A stretch of DNA of 64,000 nucleotides from Pseudomonas sp. 7P_10.2_Bac1. Its GTDB lineage: Bacteria; Pseudomonadota; Gammaproteobacteria; Pseudomonadales; Pseudomonadaceae. The notes below the pieces were generated by a model that ran no database searches, was not told the origin of the DNA, and saw nothing but the letters and a program-made list of their open reading frames with translations. The translations under genes and the position numbers were made by a program. Of this stretch, positions 17,876-25,944 are shown piece after piece. Location of the stretch: assembly GCF_025465935.1 (NCBI RefSeq), contig NZ_JANLNV010000010.1:45233-109232 (forward strand), read 5' to 3'. Each line of letters opens with the position of its first letter. Positions within the stretch are counted from its first letter, which is position 1.

Positions 17876-18287
17876 ATGAACATAACCGTCGGGGCCACGA
17901 CCACCGTTGGCGGTGTTGTTGTCACGGGCTGGGAACTGATGAAGCTCAACGGCCAAATCCTGGCCCGCGAAGGTGACAGCATCGATTGCCCTGCGTGTGG
18001 CAGGACGGGCGTCATCGTCCTTTGCGGCCCGCGCCATAATGAGTTACTGGGTGATCGGCAGGCCGCACTGGAAAGCGACTTGTGCAAATGCCTGTGCCGC
18101 CCTGCGCCACGCTTGATCCCCAACCAACACCTCAGAGGACAGGTAATGGGTGGTGACCATAGTGATCGCCCGGGTGTGATGACGCCGATGCCCCTCTGGC
18201 CCGCCGAGCCGTCAATGCCGATGCCGAACTTGAGGAAGAGGACGAAGAAGAGGAACTGGCCCCCGGCATTACCTTGGGTGGGGAGCC
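17876..18287 (+). pseudogene. Decayed PAAR-domain protein (type VI secretion spike tip/effector N-terminus)
   Basis: The frame starting at 17876 encodes about 85 residues with the PAAR-type pattern VGATTTVGGVVVTG, then AREGDSIDCPACGRTGVI, then ALESDLCKCLCRPAPRLIPNQ. In this family the fold sharpens the VgrG spike and carries effectors. There is no ribosome site. After about 18140 the meaningful reading shifts to another frame (DDADAPLARRAVNADAELEE, then an acidic run and LAPGITLG; 18179-18281), which looks like the linker of PAAR proteins that continue into a DUF2235-type lipase domain. That domain is absent. So the gene carries at least one frameshift and a large 3' deletion. The PAAR call is good; the lost-lipase idea is an inference. 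Confidence 0.6.
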
Positions 18288-18554
18288 GGCAAATATGTTT
18301 ACGGTGCCGAGGTGCCGCGCTTGATCTACCTGCGCTGGCAATCGTTGGTCGAGCCGCAAACTTACGTGGCTTATATCGTGATCTCAGAGGCCATTCAGCA
18401 GGCCATGGTCAAGCCCGAAAAAGCCTTTTGTACGTTCGACTCCAAATGGATCACCGGTTACCGCAAAGGCGTGACCGTAGGGTTGGCCCCAGGTTGGATC
18501 TCCAAAGTGTGGATCTCGGGCCCCTGCGTAAGCCCAATCGAAGTCACCCGCTAA
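18288..18554 (+). pseudogene. 3' fragment of a DUF2931-family lipoprotein gene
   Basis: The frame GKYVYGAEVPRLIYLRWQ, then SLVEPQTYVAYIVISEAI, ending in GLAPGWISKVWISGPCVSPIE, matches my memory of the C-terminal half of DUF2931 proteins. These are small lipoproteins found beside PAAR-type effectors in pseudomonads, possibly as immunity proteins. The signal peptide and first half are missing, and the fragment abuts the decayed PAAR linker. The only candidate start is a GTG at 18312. I read it as a deletion scar joining two formerly separate genes. Confidence 0.55.
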
Positions 18555-18937
18555 CACGGCAGTGCTTCAGGTCGTCACCCACGTTTGCGGGTCAGACGTG
18601 AACACATTTTCCCTGGACCAACCCGTCGTACTCTCAGGGATGGTTTTGCAGGCAAGCAACAAACGGCTACGTCAGTGCGATCAGCCAGTTGGCCTACCCG
18701 ATGAGAATCCTGGCAGTACTGCAAGGTTCGCGATTACTGTCACGCTCAATCTCCCTTTGGAAGATGAACTCAAAGGCATGCGGATCAGGGCTGACCGCGC
18801 AATGACTGTTCACGGGATGCCCCTCGTGAGGCGGTCTGCACCTCAAGAGGGTTTCCGTGATCGGGCCTGGTTCGCGTTATGTTGATAGGCGTTCGCCGAG
18901 CAAGCGTGCAACAGAACTGGCCTGTATCGTCAGTGAC
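18555..18937. other. Stretch with no recognised gene downstream of the DUF2931 fragment
   Basis: Open frames exist on the plus strand (for example 18562-18885, 107 codons) but none has a ribosome site, a recognisable domain or the codon pattern of neighbouring genes. It is probably further remnant of the accessory block. It also holds the region downstream of the aapP stop (18938); no clear terminator is seen. Confidence 0.45.
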
Positions 18938-19702
18938 TTAGTGCAAAATCTGGTTTAAGAACAGCTGGGTCCGATCATTTTGCGGGTTCTCAAAAAATTC
19001 ATTCGGCGCAGCCTGTTCCACGATCTCACCTTTATCCATGAAGATCACTCGGTTGGCCACCGTGCGCGCAAAGCCCATTTCATGGGTGACGCAGAGCATG
19101 GTCATGCCGTCTTCGGCCAGGCCGATCATAGTATCAAGCACCTCTTTCACCATTTCCGGGTCGAGTGCCGAAGTCGGCTCATCGAACAGCATGATCGTTG
19201 GCTTCATACACAGCGCACGGGCAATTGCCACCCGCTGCTGCTGGCCGCCGGACAGTTGCCCCGGGAACTTGTGCGCCTGTTCTGGAATGCGCACGCGCTC
19301 CAGGTAATGCATGGCGATTTCTTCGGCCTGACGCTTGGGTATTTTGCGCACCCACATCGGTGCCAGCGTGCAGTTCTGCAAAATGGTCAGGTGCGGGAAC
19401 AGATTGAAGTGCTGAAACACCATGCCCACTTCACGGCGGATCGTTTCGATCTGTTTGAGGTCGTTGGTCAGCTCCACGCCATCGACCACGATACGGCCCT
19501 GCTGATGCTCTTCGAGGCGGTTAAGGCATCGGATGGTAGTGGACTTGCCGGAACCCGATGGGCCGCACAGTACGATACGCTCGCCCTGTTTGACGCTCAG
19601 GTTGATGTCTTTCAACACATGGAACTGGTCGTACCACTTGTTGACGCCCTGCATTTGGATAATGCCTTCAGGGTTCACAGGTTGTTTGATTACTTCACTC
19701 AT
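18938..19702 (-). CDS. aapP: Amino-acid ABC transporter ATP-binding protein (AapP-like)
   Basis: 254 residues. Walker A is [10 protein letters not shown] (about residues 43-52), the Q-loop is [10 protein letters not shown], the ABC signature is [15 protein letters not shown], Walker B is [12 protein letters not shown], and the switch His lies in CVTHEMGFA. It powers uptake by the two permeases encoded upstream. The frame runs back to 19810, but the ATG at 19702 has an AGGAG site and gives the family start. It is the last gene of the transporter set, 10 bases after aapM. Confidence 0.92.
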   Translation of the reverse strand: MSEVIKQPVNPEGIIQMQGVNKWYDQFHVLKDINLSVKQGERIVLCGPSGSGKSTTIRCLNRLEEHQQGRIVVDGVELTNDLKQIETIRREVGMVFQHFNLFPHLTILQNCTLAPMWVRKIPKRQAEEIAMHYLERVRIPEQAHKFPGQLSGGQQQRVAIARALCMKPTIMLFDEPTSALDPEMVKEVLDTMIGLAEDGMTMLCVTHEMGFARTVANRVIFMDKGEIVEQAAPNEFFENPQNDRTQLFLNQILH

Positions 19703-19712
19703 CAGAAAACTC

Positions 19713-20810
19713 CTAACGCTTATGGCCTGTGTCGAGTTTGCGTTCCAAATGCATGGAATAACGCGACATGCCAAAACAGAAAATCCAGAACACCAAAGCC
19801 GCGAACACATAGCCTTCAGTCGCCATGCCCAGCCATTTAGGGTCGGCGGCGGCTTGCTTGACGCTGTTGAGCAGGTCGAACAGGCCGATGATGATTACCA
19901 GGCTGGTGTCCTTGAACAACGCGATAAACGTGTTGACGATCCCTGGTATCACCATCTTCAGGGCCTGAGGCAAAATCACCAGGCCCATGCTGCGCCAGTA
20001 ACCCAGTCCCATCGCCGCCGCGGCTTCGTACTGACCCTTGGGAATGGCCTGCAACCCTCCGCGCACCACTTCGGCCACATAGGCCGACTGAAACAGGATT
20101 ACGCCAATCAAAGCACGCAGCAATTTGTCGAAGTTCATGCCCTCGGGCAGAAACAACGGCAGCATCACCGACGACATAAACAGCACGGTAATGAGTGGCA
20201 CGCCGCGCCAGAACTCGATAAACGTCACACACACCACACGAATCGCCGGCATGTTTGAACGCCGTCCCAACGCCAGCAGAATGCCCAATGGAAGTGCACC
20301 GGCGATGCCGACGGTGGCGATCACTAACGTCAGCATCAGACCGCCCCATTGGCTGGTCTGCACGCTGGTCAGGCTGAAGATCCCGCCGTGCAGCAGGACG
20401 TAGGCGATGACGGGGTAAAGCACCAAAAAGCTCAGTCCGTAGACCGCCTTGCGCGTAAAGCGCGAGATGAATAAAGGTGCTACGCCAATGATGGCCAAGC
20501 ACACGGTCAGATCGACACGCCAGCGCAGGTCACCGGGGTAGTAGCCGTACATGAACTGCCCCCAACGCTGCTGGATAAACACCCAGCAGGCACCCTCTCG
20601 GGTGCAGTCGGCGCGGGTAGTACCAACCCAGTTCGCGTCGAAAATGGCCCAATGCAGGAGCGGTGGCACCATCAGGTAGATCAGGTAGAGCGCCAAAAAA
20701 GTCATCAGGGTATTGAGCCAACTGGAGAACAGATTGGCGCGCATCCACGCCACCGGCCCGAAGACCTTGTCGGGTGGCGGCATATCAGGTTTGAAAATAT
20801 GGGAACTCAT
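19713..20810 (-). CDS. aapM: Amino-acid ABC transporter permease (AapM-like)
   Basis: 365 residues, longer than a simple HisM-type permease because of the extra N-terminal helices and the periplasmic segment with [20 protein letters not shown] that mark the AapM/BztC group. The C-terminal permease domain carries the EAA loop that contacts AapP ([22 protein letters not shown]). The ATG at 20810 is chosen over the upstream frame start at 20840 because it gives the usual N-terminus ([13 protein letters not shown]). It lies 10 bases after aapQ. Confidence 0.92.
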   Translation of the reverse strand: MSSHIFKPDMPPPDKVFGPVAWMRANLFSSWLNTLMTFLALYLIYLMVPPLLHWAIFDANWVGTTRADCTREGACWVFIQQRWGQFMYGYYPGDLRWRVDLTVCLAIIGVAPLFISRFTRKAVYGLSFLVLYPVIAYVLLHGGIFSLTSVQTSQWGGLMLTLVIATVGIAGALPLGILLALGRRSNMPAIRVVCVTFIEFWRGVPLITVLFMSSVMLPLFLPEGMNFDKLLRALIGVILFQSAYVAEVVRGGLQAIPKGQYEAAAAMGLGYWRSMGLVILPQALKMVIPGIVNTFIALFKDTSLVIIIGLFDLLNSVKQAAADPKWLGMATEGYVFAALVFWIFCFGMSRYSMHLERKLDTGHKR

Positions 20811-20820
20811 GGGGCTTTCC

Positions 20821-22002
20821 TTACTTCTCGACCAGCGCAATGCGCGTGTTGTACCCGTTCATCAGCAGCGAAATGCTGATGCTGATCGCCAGATAAACGC
20901 TCATGGTAATGGCGATGACTTCAATCGCTTGCCCGGTCTGGTTCAGCACCGTGCCGGCAAACAGGGAAACCATTTCCGGATAACCGATACCCGCCGCCAA
21001 CGATGAGTTTTTCACCAGGTTGAGGTATTGACTGGTCAGCGGCGGAATGATCACGCGCAGCGCCTGCGGGATGATTACCTTGCGCAACGTTGGCCCCGGG
21101 CGCAGGCCCAGTGAATGAGCGGCTTCGGTTTGGCCATGACTGACCGACTTGATCCCTGAGCGCACGATTTCGGCAATAAAAGCGGCGGTGTATACCGTCA
21201 GCGCGATGGTCAAGGCCAGCAATTCAGGGATCAACACCCAGCCACCGACAAAGTTGAAGCCCTTGAGCTCTGGCATTTCCCAATGCACCGGCGAACCGGC
21301 GATCAGCATGCACAGCCCCGGAATCACCAGTAACAAACCCAATCCTGCCCAGAATGAGTGAAACGCTATGCCGGTCGTTTCAAAGCGTTTGTTGGCCCAA
21401 CGGGTCATTAGCACAATGGCAATGATTGCCCCTACGACACTGACAACAAACGGCCAGAAGCCGTCCGCTGCCAAGGCTGCCGGCATGTTAAGACCACGAT
21501 TGCTAATAAAGAACGTGTCGCCGAACTGGTGACTGGCACGTGGCCCTGGCATGGCCAGGAAAACCGCGAAATACCAGAACAGGATTTGCAGGAGCGGCGG
21601 GATGTTGCGAAATACTTCCACATACACGGCCGCCAGCTTGTTGATCATCCAGTTGGGCGATAGACGCGCTACACCGATGATGAAGCCAAGAATGGTCGCC
21701 AGGACCACCCCGATTGCACTCACCAGTAACGTATTAAGTAGCCCGATCACAAAGACTCGGGCATAACTGTCCGAGTCGATGTAGTCGAGCAGGTGCTGAG
21801 CAATACCGAAACCGGCACTGCGTTCAAGAAAATCGAAGCCGGAAGTAATGCCCCTGTGCTGAAGGTTGGTTTGGGTGTTGTTGAATAAGTACCAGCCCAG
21901 CGAGACCACTGCCACAACGGTGATGATCTGGAAGAGCCACGCACGCACTTTGGGATCGCTGACACTAAGGTTCTGCTTGGGCGCGCTGATTTGATTTAGC
22001 AT
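20821..22002 (-). CDS. aapQ: Amino-acid ABC transporter permease (AapQ-like)
   Basis: 393 residues, the size of AapQ/BztB. Several N-terminal helices and a long insert (GPRASHQFGDTFFISNRGLN region, which in this family lies outside the core) precede the permease core with the EAA motif EAAHSLGLRPGPTLRKVIIP. It forms the membrane channel with AapM. It starts 72 bases after the aapJ stop. Confidence 0.92.
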   Translation of the reverse strand: MLNQISAPKQNLSVSDPKVRAWLFQIITVVAVVSLGWYLFNNTQTNLQHRGITSGFDFLERSAGFGIAQHLLDYIDSDSYARVFVIGLLNTLLVSAIGVVLATILGFIIGVARLSPNWMINKLAAVYVEVFRNIPPLLQILFWYFAVFLAMPGPRASHQFGDTFFISNRGLNMPAALAADGFWPFVVSVVGAIIAIVLMTRWANKRFETTGIAFHSFWAGLGLLLVIPGLCMLIAGSPVHWEMPELKGFNFVGGWVLIPELLALTIALTVYTAAFIAEIVRSGIKSVSHGQTEAAHSLGLRPGPTLRKVIIPQALRVIIPPLTSQYLNLVKNSSLAAGIGYPEMVSLFAGTVLNQTGQAIEVIAITMSVYLAISISISLLMNGYNTRIALVEK

Positions 22003-22074
22003 GAATTGTCTCGCAAAGAATGGAACAGACCATCACCCGGCGGTTGGCTCACCGGGTGATAGAACAAACAACGA

Positions 22075-23106
22075 TCAGCGCACAGGGGGGGCGTATTGAA
22101 TGCCGCCGTTGTTCCACAACGCATTCAGGCCACGATCGATTTCAAGTGGACTGCTCTTGCCGAGGTTTTTCTCGAACACTTCACCGTAGTTGCCAACCTG
22201 CTTGACGATCTGTACGACCCAATCTTTCCTCAGTTTCAGGTCTTTGCCATATTCGCCATCAGCACCCAGTAGCCGGGCTACGTCAGGGTTCTTGGTGGTT
22301 TTCGCTTGGACTTCAACGTTTTTCGATGTGATACCGGCTTCTTCAGCGTTGAGCATGGCGAAGCCCACCCAGCGCACGATGGCCAGCCAGTCCTCGTCGC
22401 CGTTACGCACCATAGGGCCCAGAGGCTCTTTGGAAATGGTTTCTGGCAGAACCACGTAGTCAGCAGGCGTGGCTAGCTTGCTGCGCTGTGCGTAGAGCTG
22501 GGATTTGTCGGAGGTCAATACGTCGCAACGACCGGATTCCAGCGACTTGGCGCTTTCATCGGAGGTGTCGAACGTGATCGGGGTGTACTTCAGGTTTTGG
22601 GCACGGAAGTAATCGGAAACGTTTAGTTCAGTGGTGGTCCCGGCCAAGATACAGATGGTTGCACCGTTCAGTTCCTTGGCGCTTTTAACACCCAGCTTCT
22701 GGTTAACCAGGAAGCCGACACCGTCATAGTAAGTGACAAACCCCGGGAACTTCATACCCATGCCCGAATCGCGAGAGCTGGTCCATGTGGTGTTGCGAGC
22801 TAGAATGTCGACCTCGCCAGACTGAAGCGCGGTAAAACGCTCCTTGGCATTTAGCTGGCTGAACTTGACTTTGGTGGCATCGCCAAACACGGCAGCTGCC
22901 ACTGCGCGACAGAAATCAGCATCGATCCCGAGGATCTTGCCCTTGGCATCCGGAACCGAGAAACCTGGTAATCCATCGGATACACCGCATTGAATTAAGC
23001 CTTTCTTCTCAATGGTATCTAGCGTAGAGCCTGCCTGGACGCTATTGCTAACGCCCGTCAGAGAAACCATGGTCAAGAAAAGCCAAGTACATTTGGATCG
23101 GTTCAT
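22075..23106 (-). CDS. aapJ: Periplasmic amino-acid-binding protein (AapJ-like)
   Basis: 343 residues. A signal peptide ends near SNSVQA (about residue 25), and the mature part is a family 3 solute-binding protein: GLIQCGVSDGLPGFSVPD, GIDADFCRAVAAAVFGD, EVDILARNTTWTSSRD, and DWLAIVRWVGFAMLNAEEAG. AapJ proteins bind a broad range of amino acids for import. The ribosome site is GAGG 7 bases before the ATG, and a Hfq/Crc-type motif lies about 25 bases upstream. Together with aapQMP it forms a complete importer. The tract also follows the fused oxidoreductase gene on the same strand after 171 bases. Confidence 0.92.
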   Translation of the reverse strand: MNRSKCTWLFLTMVSLTGVSNSVQAGSTLDTIEKKGLIQCGVSDGLPGFSVPDAKGKILGIDADFCRAVAAAVFGDATKVKFSQLNAKERFTALQSGEVDILARNTTWTSSRDSGMGMKFPGFVTYYDGVGFLVNQKLGVKSAKELNGATICILAGTTTELNVSDYFRAQNLKYTPITFDTSDESAKSLESGRCDVLTSDKSQLYAQRSKLATPADYVVLPETISKEPLGPMVRNGDEDWLAIVRWVGFAMLNAEEAGITSKNVEVQAKTTKNPDVARLLGADGEYGKDLKLRKDWVVQIVKQVGNYGEVFEKNLGKSSPLEIDRGLNALWNNGGIQYAPPVR

Positions 23107-23128
23107 TCCAATACCTCAAGTGATGTTT

Positions 23129-23141
23129 CGTTGTTGTTTTT
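23129..23141 (-). promoter_or_regulatory. Hfq/Crc-type A-rich motif in the aapJ leader
   Basis: Read on the minus strand this is AAAAACAACAACG, containing AACAACAA, an exact match to the AANAANAA catabolite-activity motif bound by Hfq with Crc in pseudomonads. It lies about 25 bases before the aapJ start, where it could block translation when preferred carbon sources are present. Confidence 0.55.
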
Positions 23142-23277
23142 ATCGGGAGCTTGAGTGTCGTCGAGTGTTGGCCCAAGTGTAAGCAGTAGGAAGTAGCTAT
23201 CACGACCAGTGCAAGGTGCTAATACCCCAACCTTAAATAAATAAGTACCCTGTTGGACAGTTGAATAATGCCCGTCA

Positions 23278-25392
23278 TTAAACAGTATGTTTTTTTAAAC
23301 AAAGTCTTGAAACCTCAAGCGCTTTTGTCTGGATAAGTTCCTGGGCCAAAGAAGCCCATACTAATCCCTGTGTGGTACCTCCCGCATAAGTTGCACCGGC
23401 CGTAATTTGATTGAATGCACACCAGTGCACGATTGATAGACCATCTAAAGTGCCGGGTCGAGCACAGTCGATTATCTGTAAGTTGCCACGTTTGATTGCG
23501 AAACTATAAGAGTTTGGGAAGTGTCGAGATATTGCGGCCAGGCACGCTGCGAGTATTTGCTCCTTATAATCCGGTGTCGCATCGGGCGGAACCTGTCCGC
23601 CGGAGACAAGAATGCAGTCCCCATCCAGGCGGCAATTCATGGCACCGATGGGCAGGTCGTACTGCAGTTTTAGCCCACGCATGTCGGCACCTTCATTGCC
23701 GACAGCACTCAGTTTGAAAAACCAGCCCATGATCGGTATGACTTCTGGTTGTTCCACTCCCATGGCAGTGACGACGAAGTTATCCTTACTCAGCTCGGTT
23801 ATTTGGTTACGACTCAGATGCTGGTGCACAAACTGAACCCCGGCGCGCTGCAGCAACGTCACGATCTGCGGCATTACCTTGAGAAACTCCAGATCGTAGC
23901 CCGATACCTCAATAGCGCGACCCATCCCTGAGACTCCATACCTTACTTGCAATTGCTGTTGACTGATCTCTTCGATATCGCATCCCGGCTTGCCACTCGG
24001 CCAAGGCCTCTTTTCAATATCTCGTTGCTCCTGGATTGCAGCCTCTACGCCATTGGCATCCTCCCTGTAGGCTCGAATAATCCGCGCCTTGGCGAAGGGT
24101 AACAATGACGGGTTGTCGACCAGCAGCTTTTCAAAAAGCTCTATGCCGGCGCGATTGCACTCAACGGCCAAAGACTCATTGGCGGGGAACAGATAGGGAT
24201 TATGCAGCGGCTTTGCGACTGTTTCTGTTGCAGACAGATGACGCATGTTCACAGGCTTGTGACTGGCTCCATCGCTCTCCTGATCCCCTCCGTAGACGGT
24301 GACCTGATAATTTGCCAAGCGGCACATCACCGCCTGGAGCAGGCCATTAATACCTCTGCCGATTATCGAGACGCGTGGTCCAGCGACCTGTCCTTGCTCA
24401 GAGGGAAGCTTCAAGGATTGAGCAAGTTTGCGCCTGACCAGACTGCGCAAGGCCGTCAGACTCAGTTGCACTGAGACGGCATAGTCAAGGTCGTGATTGC
24501 AGGCCTCGGTGGTGGCGGCCTGTGTCGTCAGCGTCACGGGCTTGCACCACGTAGCTGAACTACAGCCTAGCGCTTGGGTGCGCGCCCGAAACGCATCCAG
24601 GGTCGCTGGCCCATAGTCCAATACAAGCTGGATGCCTTCAGCCACTGCCAGTGCCTGCAAAGCGTCATCGCTAAAGACATCCGGTTTGGCGACACAGACC
24701 AAGCGAGCCTGCCTGTGCATAGACTCAATAAGCCTCTGATCAATGCGATGAACGGTTTCAACATTCAAGGACAAGCAAATGGCGACAGCATAGGCACCTT
24801 GCAACGCCTCAAGCCAGTCCTCGACAAATGTTACTTTGCTGTCACAAAAGGCTTTACCGGTAGGGTCTGGCGCTTGACCGTGTCGCGACAGCACCTTGAT
24901 CCGAATATCTGGATCTCGATCCAGCAGCAACTTAACAAGCTCTTTACCCACATTGCCATAGCCCAGTATGCAAACATCATGGGGCAGGGAACCATCGGCC
25001 AGTGTCAGCCAATGCGCGATATAAGCTGCGACATGCGGTGCGTTTATACCCGGAGTATTAACCACTCGAATGCGATTGGATTCGCATTGATCCAGTCGCA
25101 CTTTATCCAGGCTCGTGCCTCTGCGAACAAGTAAGAGTTCACCAAAGGGGTGGGATATACGCCATTGGTCAATAATGTCCGGATCGATGAGCTGGTCTCC
25201 AACAACGATGGTTGATGGGCGCAGAAGTCCAATCTGGATGAGCAGCGTTTGTTTGGTTATTGTCGGGGGCAGAAAAGCGATATTACTGGGAGCATCAGTT
25301 TTCCAGCGCTTGGAAACAGGTGCGATATGCAAGATATTTTCGGTGGTGGCTATGAGTGATGTAGCAACTGGCGGAACGCAAATGAGCCTCAT
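23278..25392 (-). CDS. Two-domain oxidoreductase: 2-hydroxyacid-dehydrogenase-like domain fused to a D-amino-acid-oxidase-like FAD domain
   Basis: 704 residues, no signal peptide. The first half (about 50-310) resembles D-isomer 2-hydroxyacid dehydrogenases: VVNTPGINAPHVAAYIAHWL, then a Rossmann loop ILGYGNVGKELVKLL (about 143-157) and LVCVAKPDVFSDDAL. The usual catalytic Arg of the VARG motif reads Lys, the Glu of the LDVFE segment is replaced, and the His of TPH is Gln (TLTTQAATTEA), so it may bind NAD(P) without classic catalysis. The second half (about 343-704) is DAO-like: VSIIGRGINGLL for FAD, and a C-terminal GATYAGGTTQGLVWA. The ribosome site GGAG lies 8 bases before the ATG. Base composition is lower in G+C than in neighbouring core genes. 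It sits between a 39-residue ORF and aapJ. Amino-acid oxidation or peptide modification are possible roles; none is shown. Confidence 0.75.
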   Translation of the reverse strand: MRLICVPPVATSLIATTENILHIAPVSKRWKTDAPSNIAFLPPTITKQTLLIQIGLLRPSTIVVGDQLIDPDIIDQWRISHPFGELLLVRRGTSLDKVRLDQCESNRIRVVNTPGINAPHVAAYIAHWLTLADGSLPHDVCILGYGNVGKELVKLLLDRDPDIRIKVLSRHGQAPDPTGKAFCDSKVTFVEDWLEALQGAYAVAICLSLNVETVHRIDQRLIESMHRQARLVCVAKPDVFSDDALQALAVAEGIQLVLDYGPATLDAFRARTQALGCSSATWCKPVTLTTQAATTEACNHDLDYAVSVQLSLTALRSLVRRKLAQSLKLPSEQGQVAGPRVSIIGRGINGLLQAVMCRLANYQVTVYGGDQESDGASHKPVNMRHLSATETVAKPLHNPYLFPANESLAVECNRAGIELFEKLLVDNPSLLPFAKARIIRAYREDANGVEAAIQEQRDIEKRPWPSGKPGCDIEEISQQQLQVRYGVSGMGRAIEVSGYDLEFLKVMPQIVTLLQRAGVQFVHQHLSRNQITELSKDNFVVTAMGVEQPEVIPIMGWFFKLSAVGNEGADMRGLKLQYDLPIGAMNCRLDGDCILVSGGQVPPDATPDYKEQILAACLAAISRHFPNSYSFAIKRGNLQIIDCARPGTLDGLSIVHWCAFNQITAGATYAGGTTQGLVWASLAQELIQTKALEVSRLCLKKHTV

Positions 25393-25478
25393 AACTTAGT
25401 CTCCAGCAATGCTTGCCCGTTAATACCCCGCAGAGAGGCACCGAATAAAGTTGGGGTGTACAAAAATATGCTTGAACT

Positions 25479-25598
25479 TTAACGCAGAGGACTAACCTTG
25501 CCGGAAACATGTTGCCAGCCCACTAAATAGCCTTTGTATACGTTGTAAATAGCACCCAAGGCACGCCAAGTCGTTAAGGAGGTCTTGCGTATGTTCAT
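25479..25598 (-). CDS. Possible 39-residue peptide gene upstream of the fused oxidoreductase
   Basis: An ATG at 25598 opens 39 codons ending in TAA (25479-25481). An AAGGA ribosome site lies 7 bases upstream (25606-25610 on the minus strand). The peptide begins MNIRKTSLTTWRALGA, has an aromatic middle (IYNVYKGYLVGWQH) and ends VSGKVSPLR: two Trp, three Tyr, nine basic residues, one His, no Cys and no Asp or Glu. The next gene, the oxidoreductase, starts 86 bases further on the same strand with no terminator between. I do not recognise the peptide. It could be a precursor peptide, a small membrane-active protein, or a chance ORF; the strong net positive charge and placement favour a real gene. 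Confidence 0.5.
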   Translation of the reverse strand: MNIRKTSLTTWRALGAIYNVYKGYLVGWQHVSGKVSPLR

Positions 25599-25623
25599 GC
25601 TTAAATCCTTAAATTTAAGTTGA

Positions 25624-25944
25624 CTGCTTAACTTCATTAACTAAGCTAGCAGTAACTAGCATCATGGTCTGTAGGATGCTTCCTAAATTTCAGAATTAAT
25701 TTGTTTGAGGTTGGCGCAATTACAGAATGCCTTTGCGCCGGGGGCTACCGAGTGTTGGCCATTGATAGACGCGTGCACTTGGATGTGTCACCCGCACTAC
25801 TTAATGAAAATGTACACCGGTCCGCCGCGTGAGGTATTGGCCATTTGCGGATCGCAGAGCCTCTCAGTGACGTCTTTAGCTGATGGGATTTTTTCGTGTT
25901 TAAAGGCCGGAGGCGCCTGAGCGCCGCCGGCTAACCACGATCAA
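25624..25944. other. Gap between the small ORF and the aminopeptidase gene, with a possible gene remnant
   Basis: The first about 80 bases are A+T-rich and probably hold the promoter for the minus-strand module. On the plus strand an open frame without a start codon (about 25655-25832, ending TGA) encodes EVGAITECLCAGGYRVLAID followed by RRVHLDVSPALLNENV, which reads like coding sequence but is not recognised. It may be the 3' end of a lost gene. Confidence 0.4.
25906..25931 (-). terminator. Hairpin after the aminopeptidase autotransporter gene
   Basis: GCCGGAGGCGC and GCGCCGCCGGC pair around a CTGA loop with one mismatch, 13 bases beyond the stop at 25945. Only a weak T-stretch follows on the minus strand, so it may be an inefficient terminator or an mRNA-end stabiliser. 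Confidence 0.5.

Noticed and set aside
17737..17976. 79-codon frame over the PAAR remnant
   Set aside because: A different frame from the one that shows PAAR motifs; Cys/His/Arg-rich product without pattern.
25591..25623. AAGGAGG followed by ATG on the plus strand
   Set aside because: The site is strong but the ORF has only ten codons, and the same bases are better explained as coding sequence of the 39-codon ORF on the other strand.
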